A stretch of DNA of 64,000 nt from an uncultured Paracoccaceae bacterium. GTDB taxonomy: Bacteria > Pseudomonadota > Alphaproteobacteria > Rhodobacterales > Rhodobacteraceae. The stretch is from the NCBI GenBank assembly GCA_947493745.1, contig CANLSM010000013.1:1-64000 (forward strand), in the 5' to 3' direction. Below the pieces are notes generated by a model that ran no database searches, was not told the origin of the DNA, and worked only from the letters and a program-made list of their open reading frames with translations. Positions 26,245 through 34,157 of the stretch are shown here, piece after piece (positions within the stretch are counted from its first letter, which is position 1; each line of letters starts with the position of its first letter). The translations under genes were made by a program, and so were the position numbers.

Positions 26245-26643
26245 ATGGCGACGCGTTCCGCCCTCGGCGATGAGGACCTGAGCGAGGCCGCAAAGGCGGT
26301 TTTCGATGACATCAGGTCCGTCCGCCAGACCGATTATGTGAATAATTTCTGGCGGGTGCTGGCCAATGATCCGGATGAGCTTCACGACGTCTGGGAGCGA
26401 TTGAAACAGGTGATGGGACCCGGTGTGCTTGATCCGCTCACCAAGGAGCTGATCTACATGGCGGTCTCGACGGCAAACGGCTGCAGCTATTGCGTCCATT
26501 CCCATACTGCCGCAGCCAAGGCCAAGGGGATGAGCGAGGCGCAGCATTCCGAGGCATTGGCTGTCATCGCAATGGCCGCGCGCACAAATGCGCTTGCTAC
26601 CGCGCTTCAGGTTCCGACCGACGGGATTTTTCTGGAAAGTTAG
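26245..26643 (+). CDS. Carboxymuconolactone decarboxylase / AhpD-like protein
   Basis: A 132-residue all-helical protein with the AhpD-type redox motif NGCSYCVHSH (CxxC plus a downstream His) around residues 78-88. These proteins act as alkylhydroperoxidase-like thiol reductants or lactone decarboxylases. The ATG is three bases after the cyclase stop; a GTG directly upstream is equally possible. Adjacent to a Tat-exported cyclase, but this protein has no signal, so the pair would function in different compartments or only share regulation. A strong hairpin terminator follows. Confidence 0.8.
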   Translation: MATRSALGDEDLSEAAKAVFDDIRSVRQTDYVNNFWRVLANDPDELHDVWERLKQVMGPGVLDPLTKELIYMAVSTANGCSYCVHSHTAAAKAKGMSEAQHSEALAVIAMAARTNALATALQVPTDGIFLES

Positions 26644-26659
26644 GGTCCTGAAATGAAAA

Positions 26660-26687
26660 GTCCCTCCCCCGGCAGAGGGGGAGGGAC
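26660..26687 (+). terminator. Strong hairpin terminator after the AhpD-like gene
   Basis: GTCCCTCCCCC (26660-26670) and GGGGGAGGGAC (26677-26687) are exact 11-bp complements with a 6-base loop, 16 bases after the stop codon. Downstream is CTCAGTCTTT, a weak T-tract. Confidence 0.75.
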
Positions 26688-26836
26688 CTCAGTCTTTCCG
26701 CGTATCTGTGCCCCCACATCAGCGACGCAGAAAAAACTATCCTGGAGGGATGCCGAACATCGGTCCGGGAAGCGGTAGGTTTTCAGGGATTGAAGCTCTT
26801 GGATGGTTGCACTCGATACTCATTTCGCACACGCCA

Positions 26837-26920
26837 TCAACCCAAGAGCCATAGGGCAAGGCCGGAACCAAAAACGTAGAACACGCTGACTTCATTAAAA
26901 AAACTAACCCACTCAGTCAC
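26837..26920 (-). CDS. Putative 27-residue single-pass membrane miniprotein
   Basis: Too short for standard gene callers. Reading leftward from a GTG at 26920 gives a 27-residue peptide starting MTEWVSFFNEV and ending GSGLALWLLG before TGA (26837-26839). A perfect Shine-Dalgarno GGAGG lies six bases upstream of the start. Charged residues are only at the N-terminal end (two Glu); the rest is aromatic and aliphatic with a small-residue GSG kink, so it resembles a one-helix membrane protein. It sits alone in a 555-base region otherwise without genes, with palindromic sequences upstream of it. I do not recognise a family. It could be spurious, but the ribosome site and composition argue for it. 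Confidence 0.5.
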   Translation of the reverse strand: MTEWVSFFNEVSVFYVFGSGLALWLLG

Positions 26921-26965
26921 TAGAAACCTCCGAAACGCGAGACACACTCTAAACAACACCTTGTC

Positions 26966-26992
26966 TAGTGTTAATTGATTAATGAAACACTA
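26966..26992 (-). promoter_or_regulatory. Palindromic cluster upstream of the predicted miniprotein
   Basis: TAGTGTT (26966-26972) is inverted at AACACTA (26986-26992), and inside it TTAATTGATTAA (26971-26982) is a second inverted repeat. It lies 46 bases upstream of the miniprotein start, where a promoter operator would be. The stretch 26930-27010 is distinctly AT-rich against the rest of the window. Confidence 0.35.
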
Positions 26993-27198
26993 ACACGCCT
27001 TAAAGTTGTGTCAAATAATTTCCGATCCCCAAAGAAATTTTCCTGCATTGGCTGCAAGCCTCTCATCAACCGTTGGTGTGGAACCTGCACCATGGCGGAG
27101 ATGACAAAACGCACTCTTTCGGTCCGGATATCGGTAGACCCCGCCGCCCGCAGCCCATAGCCTCATGCAGGACATGTCATAAGCGGGAGCACCCGATC

Positions 27199-27804
27199 AT
27201 GCTGCAAAGGTCTGTTTTGACGGCAATTCTTGCCATGTCGGGGATGTCCGTCCTCGCCGATTGCCCGACCGCGGCCGATCTCAGGCAAGGTGTCTACGTT
27301 GTTTATGACGACGATAGCTATACGTTCTATCAGGCGGCCAAGGGCGGGGTGATCGTGGAGCGAACCGTTTTTGATGATCCCGATGAGGGTCCTTATGGAC
27401 TCACCTTGCGGGCCGGACTCTTTGAGATGAACTATTTCGAGATCACGGAATCAGATGACCGCATCGAATCGAGAACCACCTACGGAATGGATCTGAACGA
27501 GGTCCTGCCGGTTGAGCCCAATCAGTCCTGGAAGACCCAGATAACCTATCGGTATTCGGACGACACCGAAAATCGGGAGACCTACACGTTCTCATCCGCT
27601 GATGCCGGTCAGTTGACCATAGGTGACTGCACATATGTCAGCATTCCGGTGAGGCACCTGCACTTCGAAAAACTGTCCGAGACGCGCATGCTGTCACAGG
27701 ATTATCTGCCTGATCTGGGGATCGCGATTTACTCCGGCTATGTGGATTGGGAAACGGAGGCGGAGATTTATGTGCCGCTCTCGATTTCCACGGACAAGCC
27801 CTGA
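27199..27804 (+). CDS. Secreted protein of unknown function
   Basis: A 201-residue protein I cannot assign to a family. Residues 1-19 form a signal peptide (MLQRSVLTAILAMSGMSVLA followed by DCPTAADL). The mature part is rich in beta-type patterns (FEMNYFEITESDDRIESRT, ETYTFSSADAGQLTIGDC) and ends in EIYVPLSIST. Two cysteines (after the signal and in GDCTY) could form a disulfide in the periplasm. Start set by GGGAG nine bases upstream; longer frames to 27073 lack a signal. Confidence 0.75.
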   Translation: MLQRSVLTAILAMSGMSVLADCPTAADLRQGVYVVYDDDSYTFYQAAKGGVIVERTVFDDPDEGPYGLTLRAGLFEMNYFEITESDDRIESRTTYGMDLNEVLPVEPNQSWKTQITYRYSDDTENRETYTFSSADAGQLTIGDCTYVSIPVRHLHFEKLSETRMLSQDYLPDLGIAIYSGYVDWETEAEIYVPLSISTDKP

Positions 27805-27812
27805 GACGCTGC

Positions 27813-27839
27813 TTGACATTAATGTAAGTAAATATTTAC
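27813..27839 (+). promoter_or_regulatory. ArsR promoter with overlapping palindromic operator
   Basis: TTGACA (27813-27818) fits a -35 box; the perfect 12-base palindrome GTAAATATTTAC (27828-27839) overlaps where the -10 would be and ends eight bases before the ArsR gene start at 27848. This is the expected layout for autorepression by an ArsR-type repressor. Confidence 0.6.
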
Positions 27840-27847
27840 GGTAAGCT

Positions 27848-28165
27848 ATGGCTTACGCAAAAGTTCTCACCGCACTAGCGGATCCGACAAGACGTGCGAT
27901 TTTCGAAACACTTCGCAAACATCAGGGCTCGGTTCAACAAATATCGCAGACCGTGACGGTTTCACGCCCGGCGGTGTCTCAACATCTCAAGGTTCTGGAA
28001 GGGGCGGGCCTTGTCCGCGCCACCGCGGATGGCACCAGGCGGATTTATCGCGCCGTGCCCGAGGGTCTGCGCCCGCTCCAGTCCTATCTGGAAGGTTACT
28101 GGAGCGATGTTCTCGATGCGTTTGCAGAGCATGTGACAAACGAGGAAGCAAAACCCAATGATTGA
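27848..28165 (+). CDS. ArsR-family transcriptional regulator
   Basis: A 105-residue winged-helix regulator: LADPTRRAIFETLRKHQGSVQQISQTVTVSRPAVSQHLKVLEGAGLV covers the helix-turn-helix, followed by the wing (RATADGTRRIYRAV). No CxCxxC metal motif is present, so it belongs to the non-metal group often paired with SRPBCC/AHSA1 proteins, exactly as here: its stop overlaps the next start by eight bases. A palindrome upstream suggests it represses its own operon. Confidence 0.92.
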   Translation: MAYAKVLTALADPTRRAIFETLRKHQGSVQQISQTVTVSRPAVSQHLKVLEGAGLVRATADGTRRIYRAVPEGLRPLQSYLEGYWSDVLDAFAEHVTNEEAKPND

Positions 28166-28619
28166 GCCTGTGGTGAAATCCGTCGAGATTGACTGTGCTC
28201 CACTGCGCGCCTTCGAGATATTCACGAAAGATACCGCGAAATGGTGGCCGCTCGGCTCTCATTCCATTTCCGCAAAGACCGGCACGCCTGCAAAGGACCT
28301 GACCATCGCCGGACATGTCGGCGGCCGGATCGAGGAGACCGCACCGAACGGCGACACGCATCTCTGGGGCAGTATCACCGAATGGGATCCCGGCAACAGC
28401 GTTGCCTTCACCTGGCATGTCGGCGGGACGCCTGACAAGGCGACCGAAGTCTCGGTGAAATTCGAGCCCAGCGGCTCGGGCACGCGCGTCACGCTCACCC
28501 ATTCCAACTGGGATGTTCTGGGCGAAGACGGGCTCTCGCAGCGTAACGGCTATGATGGTGGCTGGGTCGGAGTGATGGAGGATGGGTTTGCAAACCACTG
28601 CGCGCGGCTTGCTGCCTGA
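28158..28619 (+). CDS. SRPBCC / AHSA1 domain protein
   Basis: A 153-residue START-like lipid-cavity protein: VVKSVEIDCAPLRAFEIFTKDTAKWWPLG at the N-terminus, GSITEWDPGNSVAFTWHVGG and SGTRVTLTHSNWDVLGED later match the Activator of Hsp90 ATPase homologue 1-like family. Role unknown; such proteins bind small hydrophobic ligands. Co-transcribed with the ArsR regulator through an eight-base overlap, suggesting a response to a small compound. Confidence 0.88.
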   Translation: MIEPVVKSVEIDCAPLRAFEIFTKDTAKWWPLGSHSISAKTGTPAKDLTIAGHVGGRIEETAPNGDTHLWGSITEWDPGNSVAFTWHVGGTPDKATEVSVKFEPSGSGTRVTLTHSNWDVLGEDGLSQRNGYDGGWVGVMEDGFANHCARLAA

Positions 28620-28690
28620 TGACATGATACGACAGCAAGACGACTGCGATTTCACGGTGCAAATCTGATCCGCATGCTAACATCGGGTCC

Positions 28691-29698
28691 ATGAGACCCG
28701 ATGATCTGTTGCATCCGACGCCCCAGGGCCTTTTCTGTCCAGCGGGGAATTTTCACATCGACCCGGTGCGCCCGGTTGAGACGGCCCTGATCACCCATGG
28801 TCACGCGGATCATGCGCGCGCCGGACATGGCCGTGTGCTTGCCACAGCGCAAACCCTGGACATCATGGCCATTCGCTATGGCGATGGATTTGCCGGTGCG
28901 ACCCAGGCCACAGGCGATGGGCCGATCAGGATCAATGACGTGGAAGTGAGGTTTCATCCGGCCGGCCATGTTCTCGGTTCCGCCCAGATTGCCGTCGAAC
29001 ATGACGGTATGCGGATTGTCGCTGCCGGGGACTACAAGCGCGGCTCTGATCCGACCTGTGCGGATTTCGAACCGGTGCCTTGCGATGTCTTCATCACCGA
29101 GGCGACCTTCGCTCTGCCGGTTTTCCGCCATCCTGGTCCACAGGACGAGATCGCGAAGCTGCTCACCTCCCTGAAGGATTTTCCCGAACGGGCACATCTT
29201 GTTGGCGTCTATGCCCTGGGCAAGGCGCAACGCGTGATCCGTCTTTTGCGTGATGCAGGCTATGATGAGGAAATCTACATCCACGGTGCCCTGCAGACCC
29301 TTTGCGATTACTACCGGTCCCAAGGTATCGAACTGGGTGCCCTCGCACCGGCCACCCGCGATGATCTGAGCAAGGAGCACTTCGCGGGCCGTGTCATTCT
29401 TGGCCCACCCTCTGCCTTTGCCGCGAAATGGGCGCAGCGCTTCCCCGACCCGGTGATCGCATTTGCGTCGGGCTGGATGCAGGTGCGCGCCCGGATCCGG
29501 CAAAGGGGGGTGGAACTGCCTCTGGTGATCTCGGATCATTGCGACTGGTCCGAGCTTATCCAGACCATTGAAGAGATCGACCCGTCCGAGGTCTGGGTCA
29601 CCCACGGGCGCGAGGAGGCGCTTGTTCGCTGGTGTGAACTGAACCAGCGCCGCGCCCGCTCGCTGCATCTGGTCGGCTACGAGGATGAAGTCGAGTGA
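28691..29698 (+). CDS. Ligase-associated DNA exonuclease (metallo-beta-lactamase fold)
   Basis: A 335-residue beta-lactamase-fold nuclease related to SNM1/YSH1. Visible metal residues are THGHADHARAG (HxHxDH), FHPAGHVLGSAQI, AGDYKRG and the late ISDHCDW segment. Named ligase-associated because it is regularly fused or coupled to an ATP-dependent ligase; here its TGA overlaps the ligase GTG by four bases. Predicted to trim DNA ends before sealing. The usual third and fourth partners (Lhr-like helicase, metallophosphoesterase) are not adjacent. Confidence 0.92.
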   Translation: MRPDDLLHPTPQGLFCPAGNFHIDPVRPVETALITHGHADHARAGHGRVLATAQTLDIMAIRYGDGFAGATQATGDGPIRINDVEVRFHPAGHVLGSAQIAVEHDGMRIVAAGDYKRGSDPTCADFEPVPCDVFITEATFALPVFRHPGPQDEIAKLLTSLKDFPERAHLVGVYALGKAQRVIRLLRDAGYDEEIYIHGALQTLCDYYRSQGIELGALAPATRDDLSKEHFAGRVILGPPSAFAAKWAQRFPDPVIAFASGWMQVRARIRQRGVELPLVISDHCDWSELIQTIEEIDPSEVWVTHGREEALVRWCELNQRRARSLHLVGYEDEVE

Positions 29699-31272
29699 AG
29701 GCATTTTCCGAACTTCTTGACCGGCTGGTCCTGACCCCGTCGCGAAACGGCAAACTGCGGCTGCTGGAGGACTATTTTGCGTCGGTTCCCGATCCGGACC
29801 GTGGCTATGGACTGGCGGCTATCACACGCGATCTCGATTTGCGATCCGTCAAACCGGCGATGCTGCGCGGACTGGTGGCCGAGCGCTTCGATGAAGAACT
29901 CTTTCGCCTCTCCTACGATTATGTCGGCGATCTGGCCGAGACGATCTCGCTCATCTGGGAAGGACCGGGGGGCGGCACCCGGCCGCTTTCGCAGGTGGTC
30001 GAGCAGCTGAACGCCGCGTCTCGCTCCGACGCGCCCGCGCTGATCTCCGGGATGCTCGACCGGTTCGGCCCGGCGGAGCGATACGCGTTGCTCAAGCTTG
30101 CGACAGGCGGGATGCGGGTCGGCGTCTCCTCACGTCTTGCGAAACAGGCGCTGGCCCGATTTGGCGACGTGGATGTCACCGAGATCGAGGAACTCTGGCA
30201 CGGTCTCGATCCCCCCTATGTCTCGCTATTTGCTTGGCTGGACGGGCAGGGACCGAAGCCCGCGCAGGCTGCCGCCTCGCCCTTCCGCCCGGTGATGCTG
30301 GCAAGCCCCCTGGCCGAAGCCGAACTGGAAACGCTTCGACCGCAAGACTTCATGGCGGAATGGAAATGGGATGGTATCCGCGTTCAGGCGGCCTCTCAGG
30401 ATGGGGTGCGCAGGCTCTATTCCCGAACCGGTGACGATATCTCGGCTGCCTTCCCGGATGTCATCGGGGATATGGATTTCGATGGTGCCATTGATGGAGA
30501 GCTTCTGGTCCGCAAGGGTGATGCCATCGCGCCGTTTTCCGATCTCCAGCAGCGGTTGAACCGCAAGACCGTCTCGAAGGCCAAGCTGCAGGCCTTCCCG
30601 GCCTTTATCCGGGCCTATGATCTGCTGCACGAAGGCGCAGAAAACCTCAGGCCATTGCCCTTCGCCAAACGTCGCGAGCGGCTGGAAGACTTCGCGGGTC
30701 ACCTTCCTTCGGGGCGCTTTGACCTTTCTCCAACCATCCCCTTCAAAGATTGGGCCGAGCTTGCCGAAGCGCGCGCGGCACCACCCGATCCGGTGATCGA
30801 GGGTGTGATGCTCAAACGTCTTGACTCCATATATGTACCGGGTCGCCCGAAAGGGCCGTGGTTCAAATGGAAGCGCGACCCGTTCATCATCGACGCGGTC
30901 CTGATGTATGCGCAGCGCGGCCATGGCAAGCGATCCAGCTTCTACTCCGACTACACATTTGGTGTCTGGACCCGAGACGGGGAGCTCGTGCCCGTCGGAA
31001 AGGCCTATTTCGGCTTCACCGATGAGGAATTGCGGCAGATCGACAAGTTCGTCCGCGACAACACGCGGGAGCGTTTCGGCCCCGTCCGCTCCGTTCGCGC
31101 CGAGCCCGATTTCGGTCTTGTGCTCGAGGTCGCCTTTGAAGGCCTGAACCGCTCCAAACGCCACAAATCAGGTGTCGCCATGCGCTTTCCACGGATATCC
31201 CGCCTGCGTTGGGACAAACCCCCGCATGAGGCCGACCGTATCGAGACCCTCGAAGCTCTTTTGCCCGACTGA
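29695..31272 (+). CDS. ATP-dependent DNA ligase (LigB/C-type, cisplatin-response group)
   Basis: A 525-residue ATP-dependent ligase. N-terminal DNA-binding helical domain (residues 1-180), nucleotidyl-transferase core with motif I EWKWDGIRVQ (lysine adenylated), RTGDDIS, IDGELLV and PFIIDAVLMYAQRG, and OB-fold C-terminus ending in VLEVAFEGLNRSKRHKSGVAMRFPRI, the family's last motif. Start GTG set by the overlap with the exonuclease. It should seal breaks processed by its partner in repair, additional to the essential NAD-dependent LigA encoded elsewhere. Confidence 0.94.
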   Translation: MKAFSELLDRLVLTPSRNGKLRLLEDYFASVPDPDRGYGLAAITRDLDLRSVKPAMLRGLVAERFDEELFRLSYDYVGDLAETISLIWEGPGGGTRPLSQVVEQLNAASRSDAPALISGMLDRFGPAERYALLKLATGGMRVGVSSRLAKQALARFGDVDVTEIEELWHGLDPPYVSLFAWLDGQGPKPAQAAASPFRPVMLASPLAEAELETLRPQDFMAEWKWDGIRVQAASQDGVRRLYSRTGDDISAAFPDVIGDMDFDGAIDGELLVRKGDAIAPFSDLQQRLNRKTVSKAKLQAFPAFIRAYDLLHEGAENLRPLPFAKRRERLEDFAGHLPSGRFDLSPTIPFKDWAELAEARAAPPDPVIEGVMLKRLDSIYVPGRPKGPWFKWKRDPFIIDAVLMYAQRGHGKRSSFYSDYTFGVWTRDGELVPVGKAYFGFTDEELRQIDKFVRDNTRERFGPVRSVRAEPDFGLVLEVAFEGLNRSKRHKSGVAMRFPRISRLRWDKPPHEADRIETLEALLPD

Positions 31273-31275
31273 TCC

Positions 31276-31308
31276 TTCTTTTTGGGTCAAATATCCCCGC
31301 CGGAGGCA
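31276..31308. repeat. Single ATATCCCC element between ligase and kynA
   Basis: TTCTTTTTGGGTCAAATATC continuing CCCGCCGGAGGC occupies 31276-31307, between the stops of convergent genes (ligase stop 31272, kynA stop about 31316). Same core as elements at 22.7, 46.7 and 55.1 kb. Confidence 0.65.
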
Positions 31309-31315
31309 GACGACG

Positions 31316-32145
31316 TCAAAGCCTGGTGCGGACCTGCCATAGCTCGGGAAAGAGCTCGACCTCCAGCATCGAGCGCAGATAGGACACGCCCCGGTGCCGC
31401 CCGTGCCGCGTTTCAATCCGATCACCCGCTCGACCGTGGTGACATGATTGAAGCGCCAGCGGCGGAAATAGTCCTCGATATCGACGAGCTTCTCGGCAAG
31501 ATCATAGAGGGCCCAGTAGCGGCTCGTGTCCTCATAAATGACCTGCCAGGCTGCCGTCACACCCTCATCCGGCGTATGACGGGCCGACAATTCCCGGCTC
31601 AGGACCGCCTTTGGCACGTCAATCCCCTGATCGCTCACGTACTTCAAGGCGACATCATAGAGCGACGGTCGCGCAAGCTCGGCCTCCAGCGTGGCAAGCA
31701 GGTCAGGGCGATGGGTATGAGGCTTCAGCATCGACCTGTTGCGGTTGCCGAGCGTGAACTCGATCAACCGGTACTGATGCGACTGGAAGCCTGATGACTG
31801 GCCGAGACTTTCGCGAAACTGCGTATAGTCCGCAGGCGTCATCGTGCGCAGCACATCCCAGGCGGAATTGAGCTGCTCGAAGATACGTGCGACCCGCGCC
31901 AGTGTCTTGAAGGCGCGCGGCAGATTGTCGGCCCCAATCGCATCACGTGCGGCATTCAACTCGTGCTGGGCCAGCTTCATCCAAAGCTCGGAGGTCTGAT
32001 GCTGGATGATGAAAAGCATCTCGTCATGGGCGTCCGACAAGGGCCTTTGTGCGTCGAGTATACCGTCGAGCCCCAGATAATCCGTGTAGGACATGGTGTC
32101 CGCAAACGACATGCGCGCGCCGTGATTTTCCGGCTCCCGGCTCAT
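31316..32145 (-). pseudogene. kynA: Tryptophan 2,3-dioxygenase with frameshift near the 3' end
   Basis: The first 250 residues match heme-dependent tryptophan dioxygenase: MSREPENHG start, DYLGLDGILDAQRPLS, FIIQHQTSELWMKL, SGFQSHQYRLIEF, NRNRSMLK, and YFRRWRFNHVTTVERVIGLKRGTGGTG. After that the frame breaks. In frame +1 the expected tail VSYLRSMLEVELFPEL then WQVRTRL-stop is present, showing a missing base in the G-run at 31389-31392 (four Gs where five restore the frame). Left as is, the product reads through unrelated sequence to 31168. This is either a homopolymer sequencing error or a real mutation that removes the last 27 residues. Coupled to kynU (overlap ATGA at 32142-32145). Confidence 0.8.
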
Positions 32146-33335
32146 GTGACAGCCGCGCGCTTGTGAAACTGTGGCCGGTCCCAACGACCGCTTGTCAGGA
32201 CATCCGCAAGGATATCGACGGCCCGGCTGATATCGGTCTCGTTGATGTAAAGCGGTGTGATCCCGAACCGCATGATATCGGGGGCACGGAAGTCTCCGAT
32301 CACCCCTTCGTGGATGAGTGCCTGCATGATTGCATAGCCGTGTGGATGGCGAAACGAGACTTGCGATCCGCGCCGAGCGCTGTCTCGGGGCGAGGCCAAT
32401 GTCAGGCCCGGGCAACGCGCTTCCACCCCGGTGATGAACATCTCGCACAACTCCACCGAACGGGCGCGGACGTCACGCATCGAGACGTCGTCCCAGACAT
32501 CCATTGCAGCCGCGAGGGAAGCCATCTGCAGCACCGGCGGCGTACCGACCCGCATCCGGTCGATGCCGCTTCCCGCCCGATAGTCGAGATCAAAGGCAAA
32601 CGGCGCTTCATGCCCGAGCCAGCCGGAAAGCGCCGGGCGGACCCGGTCCGCATGACGCGGCGAGACATAAATGAAGGCTGGACCACCGGGACCGGAATTG
32701 AGGTACTTGTACGTGCACCCCACGGCAAAATCGACGTCGCATCCGCCCAGGTCAACCGGCAGGGCGCCAGCGGAATGGGCCAGATCCCAGACCGTGATGA
32801 TCCCCTTCGGCCTGGCGATCTCGGTCAGCCGCGCCATGTCGTGCAGACGTCCGGTCCTGTAGTCGACCTCGGTGAGCATCAGGACGGCGATCTCATCTGT
32901 CAGCGCGGCCTCGATGTCATCCGGTGCGGTCAGCCGCAACTCGTGCCCCCGGTCAAGCGAGCGGACCAGCCCGTCGGCCATATAGAGGTCGGTGGGAAAG
33001 TTTCCCGTATCGCTCAGGATGACCTTGCGGCCCGGGTTCAGTTCCAGCGCCGAGGCCAGCGCCTGATAGACCTTTATCGACAGGGTGTCGCCGAGCACGA
33101 CCGATCCGGGTTCCGCGCCGATCAGCCGCGCGATACGGTCTCCGATCCGGCGGGGCATCTCCATCCAGCCCGCATCGTTCCAGCCACGGATCAGTTGTTG
33201 TCCCCATTCCTTTGAAATGGTGTCAGCCACCCGACCGGCGGCCGCGCGGGGAAGCGGCCCAAGTGAATTGCCGTCGAGATAGATCACGCCATCAGGCAGA
33301 TCGAACATGGCTCGGGTCTTTGCAAAATCTGTCAT
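32142..33335 (-). CDS. kynU: Kynureninase
   Basis: A 397-residue PLP enzyme cleaving kynurenine to anthranilate and alanine. Visible are IYLDGNSLGPLP near the N-terminus, VWDLAHSAGALPVDL and the PLP lysine segment CTYKYLNSGPGGPAF, plus the conserved GTPPVLQMASL. Start is uncertain between ATG 33335 and ATG 33353; the shorter gives the family-like MTDFAKTRAMF. First gene of kynU-kynA, the upper kynurenine pathway. A kynurenine formamidase is not adjacent; the cyclase at 25.4 kb is Tat-exported and less likely to serve. Confidence 0.93.
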   Translation of the reverse strand: MTDFAKTRAMFDLPDGVIYLDGNSLGPLPRAAAGRVADTISKEWGQQLIRGWNDAGWMEMPRRIGDRIARLIGAEPGSVVLGDTLSIKVYQALASALELNPGRKVILSDTGNFPTDLYMADGLVRSLDRGHELRLTAPDDIEAALTDEIAVLMLTEVDYRTGRLHDMARLTEIARPKGIITVWDLAHSAGALPVDLGGCDVDFAVGCTYKYLNSGPGGPAFIYVSPRHADRVRPALSGWLGHEAPFAFDLDYRAGSGIDRMRVGTPPVLQMASLAAAMDVWDDVSMRDVRARSVELCEMFITGVEARCPGLTLASPRDSARRGSQVSFRHPHGYAIMQALIHEGVIGDFRAPDIMRFGITPLYINETDISRAVDILADVLTSGRWDRPQFHKRAAVT

Positions 33336-33457
33336 GGCACCGTTTGAGCGCATCTGCGCCCCAGTATCAAGTGAGGCGGATCAACTGAGTGTGCGCGCTG
33401 TTTGGCCGGGCCCGTGAATGCTGCTATGGAGACCGGAAAACCTCCGGGAGCGCGATT

Positions 33458-33820
33458 ATGTCGATCAAGGGAAACTGTCATTGCGGCGCGGTTGAGTTTG
33501 AGCTCGACGCAAGGCCGGAATGGATGACCGATTGCAACTGTTCGATCTGCCGAAGGATCGGCGCGCTATGGGTCCATTCGGCCATCGACACGATCACCAT
33601 CACCGCGCCGCCCGGTGCGACCATTCGCTACATTCAGGGTGACCGGTTACTTGCCGTCCACAGTTGCAGGACCTGCGGCTGCACCACCCATTGGGAGAAC
33701 CTGCAAAAGGATGAAACCGATCATATGGCGGTGAACTTCCGCATGGTCGACCCCGAGATCACACAACCGCTGCGGGTGCGCCACTTTGATGGTGCAGATA
33801 GCTGGAAGTTTCTCGACTGA
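33458..33820 (+). CDS. GFA-type (glutathione-dependent formaldehyde-activating fold) protein
   Basis: A 120-residue CENP-V/GFA zinc-binding protein. The cysteine ligands are in order: GNCHCGAVEFEL, DCNCSICRRIG, and HSCRTCGCTTHW. The family includes Gfa, though most members have no shown formaldehyde activity. GGGAG seven bases before ATG supports the start. It is divergent from kynU and followed by a bidirectional hairpin. No formaldehyde-pathway gene is next to it. Confidence 0.9.
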   Translation: MSIKGNCHCGAVEFELDARPEWMTDCNCSICRRIGALWVHSAIDTITITAPPGATIRYIQGDRLLAVHSCRTCGCTTHWENLQKDETDHMAVNFRMVDPEITQPLRVRHFDGADSWKFLD

Positions 33821-33831
33821 CACGCAAAGGT

Positions 33832-33864
33832 GCCCCCCGGAACCGTGGGGCGGTTCCGGGGGGC
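33832..33864. terminator. 14-bp bidirectional hairpin between GFA and EF-hand genes
   Basis: GCCCCCCGGAACCG (33832-33845) and CGGTTCCGGGGGGC (33851-33864) are perfect complements with a TGGGG loop, between convergent genes. One of the most stable stems in the window. No strong T-tract on either side. Confidence 0.7.
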
Positions 33865-33914
33865 GGGGGAGTGTCTCGCTATGTGCGGCAAAAACGAGAC
33901 ACGCAAGTGAGTCG

Positions 33915-34157
33915 TTATTCTGCCGGCAGAATCCCGGCATCCACGGCTGCTGCATGCTCTTCTTCAGAGATCGCACCGTCCGCATTCAGGTCAGTTGCGG
34001 TGAAGATTTCTTCTGTCGCATCAGGGAAGCCGGAGACGAACTCATCAGCTGACAGAACGCCATCTCCATCGGCATCGACATCTGTGAAAGCAGCAAAGGC
34101 TGCGCCCGACAGGGCGATGGCACCAGCGGTGATCACGGTCAGAAAGCGAAGATTCAT
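33915..34157 (-). CDS. Secreted EF-hand protein
   Basis: An 80-residue secreted protein: signal peptide to about residue 21 (MNLRFLTVITAGAIALSG, AFA), then two EF-hand loops, DVDADGDGVLSADEF and DLNADGAISEEEH. The first loop has all calcium ligands; the second is shorter than a canonical twelve-residue loop. AGGAGG seven bases upstream fixes the start. Divergent from an ECF sigma gene with 282 bases between. Likely a small periplasmic calcium binder. Related short EF-hand proteins are common in Rhodobacteraceae. Confidence 0.8.
   Translation of the reverse strand: MNLRFLTVITAGAIALSGAAFAAFTDVDADGDGVLSADEFVSGFPDATEEIFTATDLNADGAISEEEHAAAVDAGILPAE

Noticed and set aside
26756-26854. Plus-strand mini-ORF beginning MPNIGPGSGRF, after CTGGAGGG
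   Set aside because: Its GGAGG is essentially adjacent to the ATG, too close for initiation, and the peptide has no membrane or repeat character despite a superficial TatA-like start.
31168-31315. Read-through tail of kynA to a stop at 31168
   Set aside because: The tail is antisense to the DNA ligase and appears only because of the frameshift; the natural stop is in the shifted frame at 31316-31318.
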